A stretch of 64,000 bases of DNA, taken from positions 1-64,000 of the forward strand of contig JASAND010006820.1 of NCBI GenBank assembly GCA_030248195.1. Direction: 5' to 3'. The DNA comes from Trissonchulus latispiculum (Eukaryota; Nematoda; Enoplea; Enoplida; Ironidae). A program made the position numbers and the translations under genes. The notes under the pieces are model-generated. The model was not told the origin of the DNA. It ran no database searches and saw only the letters and a list, made by a program, of their open reading frames with translations. This document shows, one piece after another, positions 50,806 to 62,094 of this stretch. Each line of letters opens with the position of its first letter. The stretch's first letter is position 1.

Positions 50806-52690
50806 TTACTACTACTACTACTACTACTATTTTATTGCCAGTACAACACACACTAGGCAATTGCTATGAAATAACAAAACAGCAAGTGATAAACATGAAG
50901 TGTACACAGCCACTGAAGACCGAGGAGAGCCATTACCTGGCTACTAATGCTCGGCCTCGGAGGAAATCAGAAAAACAGACTGAGCGGATTCTTTCTTTAA
51001 AAATGTTTAAAGATCTACTTTCCACGACATTATTTGGGAGTGCATTCCATGCAGCAACAACTCGGGAGGTGAAAAAGTACTTACAAACGTCAAGTCGATA
51101 TCTTTTGTGAAAAAGCTTCCAGTTGTGCCCTCTAGTAGTAGTTGTACGTGAAAACTCGAAGAAATAGTTAACATTTAGGTCAACATAACCATGCATAATT
51201 TTATAGGCAAATATTAAGTCTCTTTCGATTCTTCTTTTTTCTAAGCTCTGCATATCTAATCGGGATAATCTTTCCGAATACGGTAATAGTTGCATACCTG
51301 GTAAATTTTTTGTGAAACGTCTTTGTACATTTTCTAAGAGATCTATATCCTTAAGCAAGTAAGGATTCCAGACTTCAGAAGCAAATTCCAATTTAGGTCT
51401 AACATAGGCATTAAAGATTTTTATAAGAAAAGAATGATTCCTTGTAACAAACGTTCTATAAATCATGTTAACCAGTTGAAAGGCAGCAGCAGCAATTTTT
51501 GAGCAATGAGTACTACTTTTGAGATCACTGGTCACATAAACCCCCAGATCCCTGACACAGGAAACCTTTGACAAAATTTCATTATCAAGGTGGTAATCAT
51601 AGCACGGATTAGTTCGGCCAATGTGAAGAACTGCACATTTTGCAACTGCAATCGTTAGTTGCATTTTCTTGAACCATTTTGCGATATTTTCTAGGTCTTG
51701 TTGAAGCTGGTCAGATCCAAATTTTGTGGAAAACGCAATATATAGCTTTGAGTCATCAGCAAACAATTTAATTGAACAGTATTTCACTTGATCGACTAGA
51801 TCGTTGATATAAATTAAAAATAAAATAGGTCCCAGAATGCTACCTTGAGGTACGCCCGAAGTTACTTTAAGCATGTTTGACAACTTTCCATTTATATCTA
51901 CATACTGATTTCTATCAGCTAAATATTGGCTCAGCCATAAATACGTTCTTTCAGATATACCCAAATTTTGAACCTTTGCTAGCAATTTTGAATGTGACAC
52001 ACTGTCAAAAGCTTTTGCTATATCCATATAGACCACATCTACAAAGCTTCCACTGTCAATCGCCTTAATCCAATCATTTAGGCAGGACAATAGCTGAGAA
52101 GAAGTTGATCGCTTTTTCAGAAAGCCAAACTGTTTGGACGATATAATGTTATAATCTGCCAAAAATTTTTTTAGGGAGTCTGCAATAATTTTTTCCATGA
52201 ACTTGTTGCAAGAACAAAGTAAGCTAACAGGCCTATAATTTGAGACCAAACTGCGATTTCCTTTCTTAAAAATTGGCTTAATCTTAGATATCTTCCATTC
52301 AGAAGGCAACCTACCGGACTGGTAAGATACCGTAAAAATGGTGGCTAGTGGTTTACAAATAGATATAGCCAGTTTTTTCAAAAAATTTTGGGGCAGACCA
52401 TCGGGTCCACAACTGCTTTTACTTTTACTTTTAATGATAACTTCAAAAATATTTCTTTCTGAAAAATCAGGTTCTAAAAAATTTGCACGGATTGGGTGGG
52501 TTGGTAAGTTCAGTGGTTTACCGTCATCTGTAATATAAACTGAAGCAAAATAATTATTGAAAGCCTTTGCCTTTTCTGCATCTTCGGTTATCACTGAGCT
52601 GTTTTCAGCATCAATACATGGTATTTCCTCAGTACAAAACATTTTGGACCTAAGAAATTTCCAAAGCAGTGATACATTGATAGATAGATA
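50806..52690 (-). mobile_element. 5'-truncated CR1-like LINE with (TAG)n tail
   Basis: On the minus strand the element runs from about 52690 to a microsatellite tail of TAG/TAC triplets (50806-50829), preceded by AATAAA. CR1-group LINEs often end in short tandem repeats rather than poly(A). The upstream endonuclease ORF is missing, as is usual after incomplete reverse transcription. No target duplication was identified. Confidence 0.8.
50933..52642 (-). CDS. CR1-like LINE reverse transcriptase, 569 aa (N-terminally truncated ORF2)
   Basis: Intact frame from a Met at 52642; the open frame appears to extend a few codons further upstream (WKFLRSK). Non-LTR RT blocks are in order: SSCGPDGLP, LPSEWKISKIKPIFKKG, NYRPVSLLCSCNKFMEKII, KQFGFLKKRST, VYMDIAKAFDSVSH, TSGVPQGSILGPILFLIYIND and LFADDSKLY, with the catalytic FADD at about residues 294-297. 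The C-terminal region (YVRPKLEFASEVWNPYL, LENVQRRFTKNLPG, SLEKRRIERDL) is typical of the CR1 clade. The RT is uninterrupted, so the insertion is young, but lacking the endonuclease it cannot move on its own. Confidence 0.92.
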   Translation of the reverse strand: MFCTEEIPCIDAENSSVITEDAEKAKAFNNYFASVYITDDGKPLNLPTHPIRANFLEPDFSERNIFEVIIKSKSKSSCGPDGLPQNFLKKLAISICKPLATIFTVSYQSGRLPSEWKISKIKPIFKKGNRSLVSNYRPVSLLCSCNKFMEKIIADSLKKFLADYNIISSKQFGFLKKRSTSSQLLSCLNDWIKAIDSGSFVDVVYMDIAKAFDSVSHSKLLAKVQNLGISERTYLWLSQYLADRNQYVDINGKLSNMLKVTSGVPQGSILGPILFLIYINDLVDQVKYCSIKLFADDSKLYIAFSTKFGSDQLQQDLENIAKWFKKMQLTIAVAKCAVLHIGRTNPCYDYHLDNEILSKVSCVRDLGVYVTSDLKSSTHCSKIAAAAFQLVNMIYRTFVTRNHSFLIKIFNAYVRPKLEFASEVWNPYLLKDIDLLENVQRRFTKNLPGMQLLPYSERLSRLDMQSLEKRRIERDLIFAYKIMHGYVDLNVNYFFEFSRTTTTRGHNWKLFHKRYRLDVCKYFFTSRVVAAWNALPNNVVESRSLNIFKERIRSVCFSDFLRGRALVAR

Positions 52691-52699
52691 TTAACACAT

Positions 52700-53354
52700 T
52701 ACCCATTTTGAGGTTCAATTTGCATACGCACAATCCATGCTGCTACTTTTGCGTAGTTCATAGTTTTGGTTACCGCGTTGTTGGCGTCGTTTTGCCTCAG
52801 AAACTTCATTTTTTCAAATTTTTGGATATAGTAGTCAACAAGTCGGGTGAAACCAGAGATATCCAATTAAATTCAGTGTGCCAATTTGCACATATGAAAG
52901 GAAGACTTATGCTATGTTTCACCCCAATTGCTGGTGTTTAACTGTGGATGCATGCCTCAGTCAGTGCGATGACGGAAGCCTATAGTCCAAAAATGGCACA
53001 CTTTTAACTTTTCCAAATATAGAAAATTCTAAATCAAATTGAAGCTCTTGATGTCCTGAACATTTTACCTTCCTATACCAAGTCCTACAAAGCAGTATGA
53101 AAAAGTAAGACGGAATTAAGGTTTGAAGAATATAACAGTAGCTATAATAATATAACGAGCTTGGTCAAATCGTTCAAACGTTTCTCGCTGGTTGCTTGGC
53201 TTGCCATTGTAATTTATGCAGTAATAAATACCTACAGGTAGAGGGTTAAAATTGATGTATTTGCCATGCAGCAGTATTTTGTTATTTCATGTCGAATTCG
53301 AAACCCTCAGCAAGATATACCAGCGTAAATTGTAGGCACTGGAACTGCAATATC
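52700..53354. other. Non-coding stretch
   Basis: Nothing recognisable between the LINE and the fold-back element. Confidence 0.4.
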
Positions 53355-53361
53355 TCTTAAC

Positions 53362-54324
53362 CAAGAGTACATAATAGAATAAGAGTATGAAACTCTTACG
53401 CTACTATGTACTAAACATGCTTGACATGTTCGGGTCGTTAACTTGGGACCCCCCCCGAAAGTCTCGGGGGGGGGGGGGGGTCCCACCCTATACTAATTAC
53501 ATGCTTTCATACAAACGTGTGTCTGCTCGCTGATTTGCTAATTGGCTTAGGCATACGGTATGCATTTTATTAGTAGTTTTTAATTTTTTTGCTATGTGCC
53601 ACACCCCAGTCGCATTCGCCTGAAGGGGTAGTGCCAGACCAAATTTTATTGTTCCAAATAGGAGTAGGGAGAAAGATCCGGCACTGAATAATTGCTGTCT
53701 GCAATTATCCCAGGCGTCATCAAGGCTACTGCCGAAGCAGAAGTGAACACGTTGCTTGCTGTGCATTCGTGCTCACCCATTGGCACCACCTTAAAGGGTT
53801 TCCCCTCCAAGGCGGCCAATTCCTTGCAAATCTCAGAAACCACATAAGCAATTATATTCGGGAGGGAGGTAGTTTTTAATTAATTAATAATAACTTTAAT
53901 TAGGTTAATGTAATTAAAAACCTAATTCGACAACTATGTAGCATTTTTTGCTCTTTCCAACGATATAAAAATTGTTGCACAAAACAAAAATTCGTAGGAA
54001 TGTAGTGTGCAACAATTTTTATATCGTTGGAAAAGCAGAAAAAATGCTACAAAGTTGTCGAATTAGTCTTTTAATTACATTTACCTAATCAAAGTTATTA
54101 TTAATTAATAAAAACTACTAATAAAATGCATGCCTAAGCCAATTAGTGAATCAGCGAGCAGACACATGTTTGTATGAAAGCATGTAATTAGTGTAAGGTG
54201 GGACCCCCCCCCGAGACTTTCGGGGGGGGGGGGGGGGGCCCGAGTTAACGACCCGAGCATGTCAAGCAAGTTTAGCACATAGTAGCGTAAGAGTTTCATA
54301 CTCTTATTCTATTATGTACTCTTG
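53362..54324. mobile_element. Fold-back element, copy 2 (interrupted)
   Basis: Starts CAAGAGTACATAATAG and ends CTATTATGTACTCTTG. TCTTAAC flanks it exactly at 53355-53361 and 54325-54331, a 7-bp target duplication. Sequence is close to copy 1 (2386-3056). It is longer because a SINE-like retroposon (53586-53868) sits in its left arm. The G runs at 53466-53480 and 54223-54238 are of uncertain length. Confidence 0.88.
53586..53868 (-). mobile_element. SINE-like retroposon, copy B, inserted in fold-back copy 2
   Basis: The insert is bounded by GTAGTTTTTAATT at 53573-53585 and 53869-53881, an exact 13-bp target duplication, and ends in an A run on the minus strand, so it arrived by retrotransposition. 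It shares motif order with 5567-5806. Minus-strand frames exist (one ends just before AATAAA), so a processed pseudogene is the alternative, but the frame is not conserved in the other copy. Confidence 0.75.
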
Positions 54325-54331
54325 TCTTAAC

Positions 54332-55733
54332 TGGATTGACCCGGGAGCCTGGACTGTAAAAAGTTGTCTTGTTTTTAGACACATGGGGTATATTATACCA
54401 GAAAATGAGCGAAATCCGTGACTATAAAATTTGGTACACGGCGACTCCCGCCCCTTAAATTGTTCTCCTATAAGAAAATGAGACCTAGGTCTCCTTTGTC
54501 CATATTCTCGAATGGAAATTTAATTAAACATTAATTAACTAATTTAATGAAACTGTTAAAGCTAAGTCAGAAGCAAGGACTGTAATGTCTGCTCCTGACA
54601 TTTCAAGTCCATACTGCTGATGCGTCACATTATCACGCTTTTTGAACAGCTAACTTCTACCGTGATTAATTCAACTAACCAGAGCATTTACCAAACTAAA
54701 AAACCTTTGACTGTTTTTACACACGGCCGAAAATCGTGTATGACTTCTTCCGTCCAACACTTCTGTTTCTTTTTTTCCCATTTTTTACATCAGTAAAATT
54801 TGAAAGCTGACAGCTGATTGTGGATAACACTCTACTTCTGAATTAAAGTGTAACTGTAAACTATTGTAAACCAAAAGTGTAAACTATTGGAATAAATATT
54901 AGTTGTTAAAGCCGCTTAAAGCCGTTAAGGCTGCCCATCAAGTAATGTAAATGTAATCGTAAAGATGCTTGGTGCCCCAGATGCAACTTTTCACTAAAAT
55001 TCTTGCAAACTTAAAAATTTGAATGTTTAAAATTATAAATTTTGTCATTAACCTTCAGTGCTTCCATACGAGATTTCAAAATTGTTGGTCAAAAAATGAA
55101 ACGTTAGGGCTAGGCAGGAAACGATTCAGGATTGCACACCTACGTAACCTCATTGGCTTGAAATCGCAGCCTTGCAAACTCTTGCAAAAAGCTGGACAGA
55201 GGAAAAATTCTCACAATATTAGAATTTACCTAGCTTCATAAGTTGAAAAATGTCGAGGATCGATTAAATATTTACAATAACAGCAGATGGCTTTAGGCAA
55301 CTAAGTCTATCCAACAGCTGAGCTGAAAGTTTAATAGCCAATGGTGCTGTAAGACCAGAACTAACATATATCGAACAAATATATACATATATATCCATTG
55401 CCGGATAGTCGATCTTCTTGAAACCGACGGAATTCATTACAGCCTAATTTGCATATTGTTGGACGGCACAAGAAAAGTAGCCTTTCTGTTCAACCAGAAA
55501 AGAACTTATTAATGTTTCCCGCTATTGAAAAACAAATTCTACGGAGCCCCCTGCAAAAATTTTGTATTAAAACTTAAAATCTTTAGTGCTATTTGAATAA
55601 TAAAAATTGAATAAAAAGTTCACCATAATATGATTACTCAATCCGGCATTACCTATATTTCCATATTTATTTCAGTGTCAGTTGTCGGAACACTAGCCAG
55701 ACAAAGTTACTAGCTAAATGTTCTGGGGCCAAT
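54332..55733. other. Non-coding stretch
   Basis: No gene or mobile element recognised. Confidence 0.4.
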
Positions 55734-55853
55734 GTTATCAACGTCTAAACCCGGGTTAATTCGCAAACCCGGGTTAACTTGGCTATCTTTAACATAAAGT
55801 TAATCCGGATTAGCTACTCAACTCGGACTTAAGGGTTGGTAACATCGGCCCCA
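55734..55853. mobile_element. Small terminal-inverted-repeat element (MITE candidate)
   Basis: TGGGGCCAATGTTATCAAC at the left pairs with GTTGGTAACATCGGCCCCA at the right with few mismatches, enclosing 120 bp. AAACCCGGGTTAA occurs twice inside. No target duplication was found, so the mobile-element call is tentative. Confidence 0.5.
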
Positions 55854-56243
55854 GGTCTTCATGAAATTATTCAGTTTTCTAAGACGGGATTGCATAAGAA
55901 CGCCATCTCTTTATCTGTTTCTTCTTGGTATTTCAACTTTCTAGCGTATTGTATCTTTTATCAGCGTTGCTCGCCACATTCTCCATGAAGTCTTACATAA
56001 CATGATTTACACACTCTTTCGGTAAAACAAGGTTAACCGATTCCAGGCTTGTATGAACCCCATAGTTTTTTTGGCGTTTTTGTTACGTTATCGTCAGCAA
56101 CCCTGTTGCCTATGCAAGCACAGTGTAGCATGCGTTTTTGCTCTTTAATGTGACTAGCAATGTAAATATCGTAAACAGTATGTGTTAAATGAAACTGTTA
56201 TGATAAGGTTTAACTTCGGTTACAGTGGCCCGGGGTGGCGTGG

Positions 56244-57231
56244 CAGAGTTGGGAGTGGGTCGTAATTTCGTGACCCGCGACCCACGACCCGCGGACCCTG
56301 ACCCGCGACCCACTTAGATTTCGTCGACCCACTTTACCCACTTCTTAAATTTGGACATTTTTGCATATTTACATACTCTATAGCACGAATCTATTAACAC
56401 TTTCAAAATGTAAATAGTGAAGTATTAAAACTATCAAACAAACATTTGGCGTTCACAGCTAACTTCATCGGATTTCATCTTCGTTTTCGTTAGTTCTGAG
56501 GATGGTATGCTATCACAAAAGTGCTGGGACCTCGATCGGTTAGTAGAATCAGTATTTAGGCAAAGATTAGTCTATTTTGTGTAGTAATTTCATAAGAGTT
56601 TAGTTCATTCCTGTTTATTTTTTGCAACTGAATAGCAACTACCGCAGGGATGTTTGTATAACACTGTTCACTCCTAACTTGAATATGATAGCAAACTACC
56701 AATTTAGCAAAATATTTAAATCATATACTTAATTAATGAAATAAATGAAATTAGGAATGATTATCACTCTTTAAACTATGTCGAAATTTCAAGCTTGGCA
56801 TTATATAATTATTTATTGGAAGCACCTTACGCTCTTTCCGGAAAGATAGATTTGTAGGCTGTTGTAGCTGTCAACAAATTTTCGGTTTGTCAATCAATGC
56901 AGAAGCATTAAAGGCTTTGCATGGCAATAAAATATTTATGCCAACGACTACGTCCGGTACTGAAATACTTATAACCGAAGTTTCTAGACAGAATAGAAAT
57001 AAATAATCTTATCATAAAAGCAATATTATCATGTATAAAGACATACAAAAGAGCCGAAAGTTAGAGAAAATTTGAAAATTTAACATAAATTGTAAATTTT
57101 CCTGTGAAATTAGCTCAAAATTTAGAGTAAAGATTGTATGAACAAAAATAACTCTTAACCCACTCTTACCCGCGGGTACCCACTGACCTGAAAGTCGACC
57201 CGCGGGTACCCGCGACCCACTTCCAACTCTG
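56244..57231. mobile_element. hAT-like non-autonomous DNA element, 988 bp
   Basis: Ends CAGAGTTGGGAGTGGGTCG and the complement of CAGAGTTGGAAGTGGGTCG. Terminal CAGAG is typical of hAT elements. TGGCGTGG before and CGACGTGG after agree at 6 of 8 bases, a decayed 8-bp target duplication. Subterminal GACCCGCG/CGCGGGTACC repeats are present at both ends. The inside has no transposase frame. Confidence 0.6.
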
Positions 57232-57255
57232 CGACGTGGAATCGTCAAAGGTCAG

Positions 57256-57338
57256 GTCCGCCGGAGTGCCAGCGAATAGGATAGCGTTCAACTTCTGACT
57301 TCGAAGCAAAAGGGCCGCGGTTCAAACCCCGGCTGGAC
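57256..57338 (+). tRNA. tRNA-Arg-like sequence, probably a SINE head or tRNA pseudogene
   Basis: An A-box-like GTGCCAGCGAATAGGAT, an anticodon-arm-like CTGACTTCGAAGC (TCG in the loop position) and a B-box GGTTCAAACCC with flanking GCCGCGG/CCCCGGC stem are in the right order and spacing. The acceptor stem (GTCCGCC with GCTGGAC) has two mismatches, so a functional tRNA is unlikely. Between two DNA transposons, a SINE remnant is the best reading. Confidence 0.45.
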
Positions 57339-57385
57339 TAATTCTTAGTTTTCTATCCATGATGCAGAACTTCAAAACTTCACTG

Positions 57386-57708
57386 TAGTGTTGTTGACAG
57401 GCCGAAATTTTCGTTGGCCGGCCCTTACCGCCCGGCCGACCTCTTGAAGACGTGATGGCCGGCCGGCCGTTTGACGGCCCAACCGGCCAAAGATGGCCGA
57501 CTAACGAATCAAGGGCTAAAAATGGCCGGCAGACTGACCCATGAGTGCCCGAATAAGAAATCAAGATATGAAAGTGTATCAGCATGACATAAAATCAATT
57601 TACTAAGAAAATTCTGATAACCCGCTGAAATATAAGTGCGGCCGAGTGCACCTCTTGGCCGGCCGGCCGCCGGCTGACCTTTTTCCACCCGGCGGGTCAA
57701 CAACACGA
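57386..57708. mobile_element. hAT-like MITE, 323 bp, with GGCC-rich subterminal repeats
   Basis: TAGTGTTGTTGAC at the left end and the complement of TCGTGTTGTTGAC at the right form 13-bp terminal repeats with one mismatch. CTTCACTG flanks it exactly at 57378-57385 and 57709-57716, an 8-bp target duplication. Multiple GGCCGGCC motifs lie just inside both ends, like transposase-binding subterminal repeats of hAT elements. Confidence 0.8.
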
Positions 57709-57716
57709 CTTCACTG

Positions 57717-58329
57717 CTCTATCCCTAGGTCCTGTTTGATGGTACTTGGTGGCTCCAGTATTGAGCCTCTACTAATCACGAACACTTGAGCACTGGGTGG
57801 AAGCGCTATAAACTCGTATAAACTCACATTTGCTGGGAACCGAAAACAGTCCCATAAACAGTTCAGAAATAAAAGCGGGACTACTGATCTCACTGGTCGT
57901 CTGACGGTCAAATTGGAAGGGAATCTGTTAAAAGAACAATTTTGCCGACGTGTGGTTTGTAACAACCGTAACCTTTAATTCATTTTTACTGCATTTGAAA
58001 GATCAAACAAACGCATTTTGGATATCTTTTAGAAAAACCTTGTGAACTGTACTATAAAACTTGAGCTAGAAAGCATTGTATATAAATTCCCCCCAATCCT
58101 ACTGGTAACCCTTCCATGCGATGGCAGGAGAGGTAGGTATGTACATATGGCGGGGAAGGTATGTACATGAGGGCATCAGGTGTGTACATTGTCCAAAAAT
58201 GTATGTACAGTTCGTATCATACGTGGTAGGAAAGTACGTAAGTATGTACACATCGTGAGGGGAAGGAGAGGCACCCCCCCCCCAGTTTTTCACATTAAAA
58301 AGTCACATTCAGCGAAACTGGATAGCGTA
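57717..58329. other. Non-coding stretch
   Basis: No gene. From about 58135 the sequence contains irregular TATGTACAT-like repeats, a transition into the minisatellite. Confidence 0.4.
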
Positions 58330-58453
58330 GTGTGAACAGTGCATAGGCATGTATACGTGTATAGTGTGAGCGATGTCACGAACGATGTCATGGGGGGCCC
58401 CATGTAAGTATAAGTGGGTATATGTGTGTGTGCAGTGTGAGTAATGTCACGAA

Positions 58454-58888
58454 CATAGATTAACATAGGGTCGGGTCCTGGGGGGGGCTTGTCCCCAAAA
58501 AATTTTGAGGGGCTTGTACCTTCAACAAACTTTTTCAGGGGGGCTTGTACTTCAAGAAAAAATTTTTTGTAAAATTTGTCGAAAATTAACGCTAATTTTA
58601 TTAAAATTAGCAAGTTTTTGTCAAAATTTGCTAAAAAATCTTCAATTTTTGGTAAAAAGTTCATAATTTTGACCGATTATCCCGAAAAATTAAACATTTT
58701 AGCTAAAAATTCCGGCGAAGCCGGAAATTTTTTGAACTTTGGCTGTAAAAACTAATTTTTTCCGGATGTTTTTGGTTACCCCTTGGCCATTTTTTCGTTA
58801 CCCCTTGTCCCCGACGGCGATAGGGCTTGTACCTTGTCCGGGTTGGGGGGGGGCTTGGACCCCCCAGACCCCCCCGCGTTAACCTATG
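58454..58888. mobile_element. MITE, CATAG..TTAAC family, copy B, inside the minisatellite
   Basis: 435 bp starting CATAGATTAAC and ending GTTAACCTATG. GTCACGAA flanks it at 58446-58453 and 58889-58896, an exact 8-bp target duplication made from the minisatellite unit. It aligns with 6158-6587 along its length. Confidence 0.88.
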
Positions 58889-59097
58889 GTCACGAACAAT
58901 GTCATGTGGGGACCCATGTATGTATATGTGTACATGTGTGTACAGTGTGAGCGATGTCACGAACGATGTCATGGGGGACCCATGCATGTATATGTGTATA
59001 TGTGTATACAGTGTGAGCGATGTCACGAACGATGTCATGGGGGGTCCCATGTATGTATAAGTGTGTATATGTGTGTGTGCAGTGTGAGTAATGTCAC

Positions 59098-59764
59098 CAA
59101 GAGTATATAATAGATAAGAGTGTGACACTCTTACACTAGCATGAACAAATCATGCTAGGTATGCTCTGTGCGTTAACTTGGGACCCCCCCTCCCGGAACT
59201 TCCGGGGGGGTCCCACTTTGCACTATCTACACGCTTTCATATAAGCGTGTGTCTGCTCGCTGATTGGCCCATTAGCCTAAGGCTTACAGTAGGCAGTTTA
59301 TTAGTAATTTTTAATTAATTAATAATAACTTTAATTAGGTTAATGCAATTAAAAAACTAACTCGACAACTTTGTAGTATTTTTTCTGCTCTTTCCAACGA
59401 TATAGAAATTGTTGCACATTACATTCCTTCGAATTTTTGCATTATGCAACAATTTTTATATCATTGAAAAGAGCAGAAAAAATGCTACAAAGTTGTCGAG
59501 TTAGTTTTTTAACTGCACTAACCTAATTAAACTTATTATTAATTAATTAAAAATTACTAATAAAATGCCTACTGTAGCCTTAGGCTAATGGGCCAATCAG
59601 CGAGCAGACACACGCTTATATGAAAGCGTGTAGATAGTGCAAAGTGGGACCCCCCCCCGGAAGTTCCGGGGGGGGGGGTCCCTAGTTAACGCACCGAGCA
59701 TACCTAGCATGATTTGTTCATGCTAGTGTAAGAGTGTCACACTCTTATCTATTATATACTCTTG
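59098..59764. mobile_element. Fold-back element, copy 3 (second subfamily), inside the minisatellite
   Basis: 667 bp starting CAAGAGTATATAATAG and ending CTATTATATACTCTTG. ATGTCAC flanks it at 59091-59097 and 59765-59771, an exact 7-bp duplication of minisatellite sequence. The arms differ from copies 1 and 2 in the outer about 120 bp, yet keep the same series of hairpins. The inner arms are closely related to copies 1 and 2. Confidence 0.9.
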
Positions 59765-61788
59765 ATGTCACGAACAATGTCATGTGGGGACCCATAGTAT
59801 GTATATGTGTATATGTGTGTGCAGTGTGAGCGATGTCACCAACGATGTCATGGGGGGTCCCATGTATGTATAACCGTGTATATGTGTGTGTGCAGTGTGA
59901 GTAATGTCACGAACAATGTCATGTGGGGACCCATGTATGTATATGTGTACATGTGTGTACAGTGTGAGCGATGTCACGAACGATGCCATGGGGGGACCCA
60001 TGTATGTATATGTGTATATGTGTGTACAGTGTGAGCGATGTCACGAACGATGTCATGGAAGACCCATGTGTGTATTGTGTGTATGTGTGTACAGTGTGAG
60101 CGATGTCACGAACGATGTCATGGGGGAACCCATGTATGTATATGTGCATATGTGTGTACAGTGTGAGCGATGTCATGAACGATGTCATGGGGGGACCCAT
60201 GTATGTATATGTGTATATGTGTGTACAGTGTGAACGATGTCACGAACGATGTCATGGGGGGACCCATGTATGTATATGTGTATATGTGTGTGTGCAGTGT
60301 GAGTAATGTCACGAACAATGTCATGTGGGGACCCATGTATGTATATGTGTACATGTGTGTACAGTGTGAGCGATGTCACGAACGATGACATGGGGGACCC
60401 ATGTATGTATTGTGTATATGTGTGTACAGTGTGAGCGATGTCACGAACGATGTCATGGGGGGACCCATGTATGTATATGTGTATATGTGTGTGTGCAGTG
60501 TGAGTAATGTCACGAACAATGTCATGTGGGGACCCATGTATGTATATGTGTACATGTGTGTACAGTGTGAGCGATGTCACGAACGATGTCACGGGGGACC
60601 CATGTATGTATTGTGTATATGTGTGTACAGTGTGAGCGATGTCACGAACGATGTCATGGGGGAACCCATGTATGTATATGTGTATATGTGTGTACAGTGT
60701 GAACGATGTCACGAACGATGTCATGGGGGGACCCATGTATGTATATGTGTATATGTGTGTGTGCAGTGTGAGTAATGTCACGAACAATGTCATGTGGGGA
60801 CCCATGTATGTATATGTGTACATGTGTGTACAGTGTGAGCGATGTCACGAACGATGTCACGGGGGACCCATGTATGTATTGTGTATATGTGTGTACAGTG
60901 TGAGCGATGTCACGAACGATGTCATGGGGGAACCCATGTATGTATATGTGTATATGTGTGTACAGTGTGAACGATGTCACGAACGATGTCATGGGGGACC
61001 CATGTATGTATATGTGTATATGTGTGTGTGCAGTGTGAGTAATGTCACGAACAATGTCATGTGGGGACCCATGTATGTATATGTGTACATGTGTGTACAG
61101 TGTGAGCGATGTCACGAACGATGACATGGGGGACCCATGTATGTATTGTGTATATGTGTGTACAGTGTGAGCGATGTCACGAACGATGACATGGGGGACC
61201 CATGTATGTATTGTGTATATGTGTGTACAGTGTGAGCGATGTCACGAACGATGTCATGGGGGGACCCATGTATGTATATGTGTATATGTGTGTGTGCAGT
61301 GTGAGTAATGTCACGAACAATGTCATGTGGGGACCCATGTATGTATATGTGTACATGTGTGTACAGTGTGAGCGATGTCACGAACGATGTCACGGGGGAC
61401 CCATGTATGTATTGTGTATATGTGTGTACAGTGTGAGCGATGTCACGAACGATGTCTTGGGGGAACCCATGTATGTATATGTGTATATGTGTGTACAGTG
61501 TGAACGATGTCACGAACGATGTCATGGGGGGACCCATGTATGTATATGTGTATATGTGTGTGTGCAGTGTGAGTAATGTCACGAACAATGTCATGTGGGG
61601 ACCCATGTATGTATATGTGTACATGTGTGTACAGTGTGAGCGATGTCACGAACGATGACATGGGGGACCCATGTATGTATTGTGTATATGTGTGTACAGT
61701 GTGAGCGATGTCACGAACGATGTCATGGGGGGACCCATGTATGTATATGTGTATATGTGTGTACAGTGTGGACGATATCATGGGGGAC

Positions 61789-61791
<3 letters not shown>

Positions 61792-61864
<73 letters not shown>

Positions 61865-61875
61865 TATATATATAA
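61792..61875. repeat. (AT)n microsatellite
   Basis: About 80 bp of nearly pure TA dinucleotides at the right edge of the minisatellite. Length is likely variable. Confidence 0.95.
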
Positions 61876-62094
61876 TTTCGTTTTGCCATAGCATGGATTA
61901 TCTACCATCCTACTTTGTAGCAATTTCCCTATAAGTTTTGATCGACGAATCTACCCGACCCATTGATTGCACTCTGCATGACAAAAGCTCCATTGATAAA
62001 AATAACTGAAGAGTGAAGCTTAATATTTAGAGCGAATGCATGTGCACTGTTTCCTGAAAAAATTTATCCAATGAGCTGGCGAAATCTACATGGC

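Larger units (their letters stand above)
58330..61795. repeat. Minisatellite array, 66-71-bp units with higher-order pattern
   Basis: Units read CAGTGTGAGCGATGTCACGA, then ACGATGTCATGGGGGGACCC, then ATGTATGTATATGTG and a TATGTGTGT tail. Excluding two transposon insertions there are about 35-40 units. The variant GTGTGTGCAGTGTGAGTAATG recurs at about 60291, 60489, 60759, 61025, 61299 and 61558, so blocks of about four units (259-274 bp) repeat as a higher-order unit in the right part. Long frames in all phases are by-products of the repeat. Confidence 0.93.

Noticed and set aside
58330..61795. CRISPR-like array
   Set aside because: Units are directly adjacent without unique spacers, and the genome is eukaryotic.
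58703..61934. Many long frames on both strands (MYVYVYMCVQCERCHERC-like repeats)
   Set aside because: They arise from the minisatellite, whose unit happens to lack stops in several phases on both strands. Length variation between units and presence in all frames argue against a gene.
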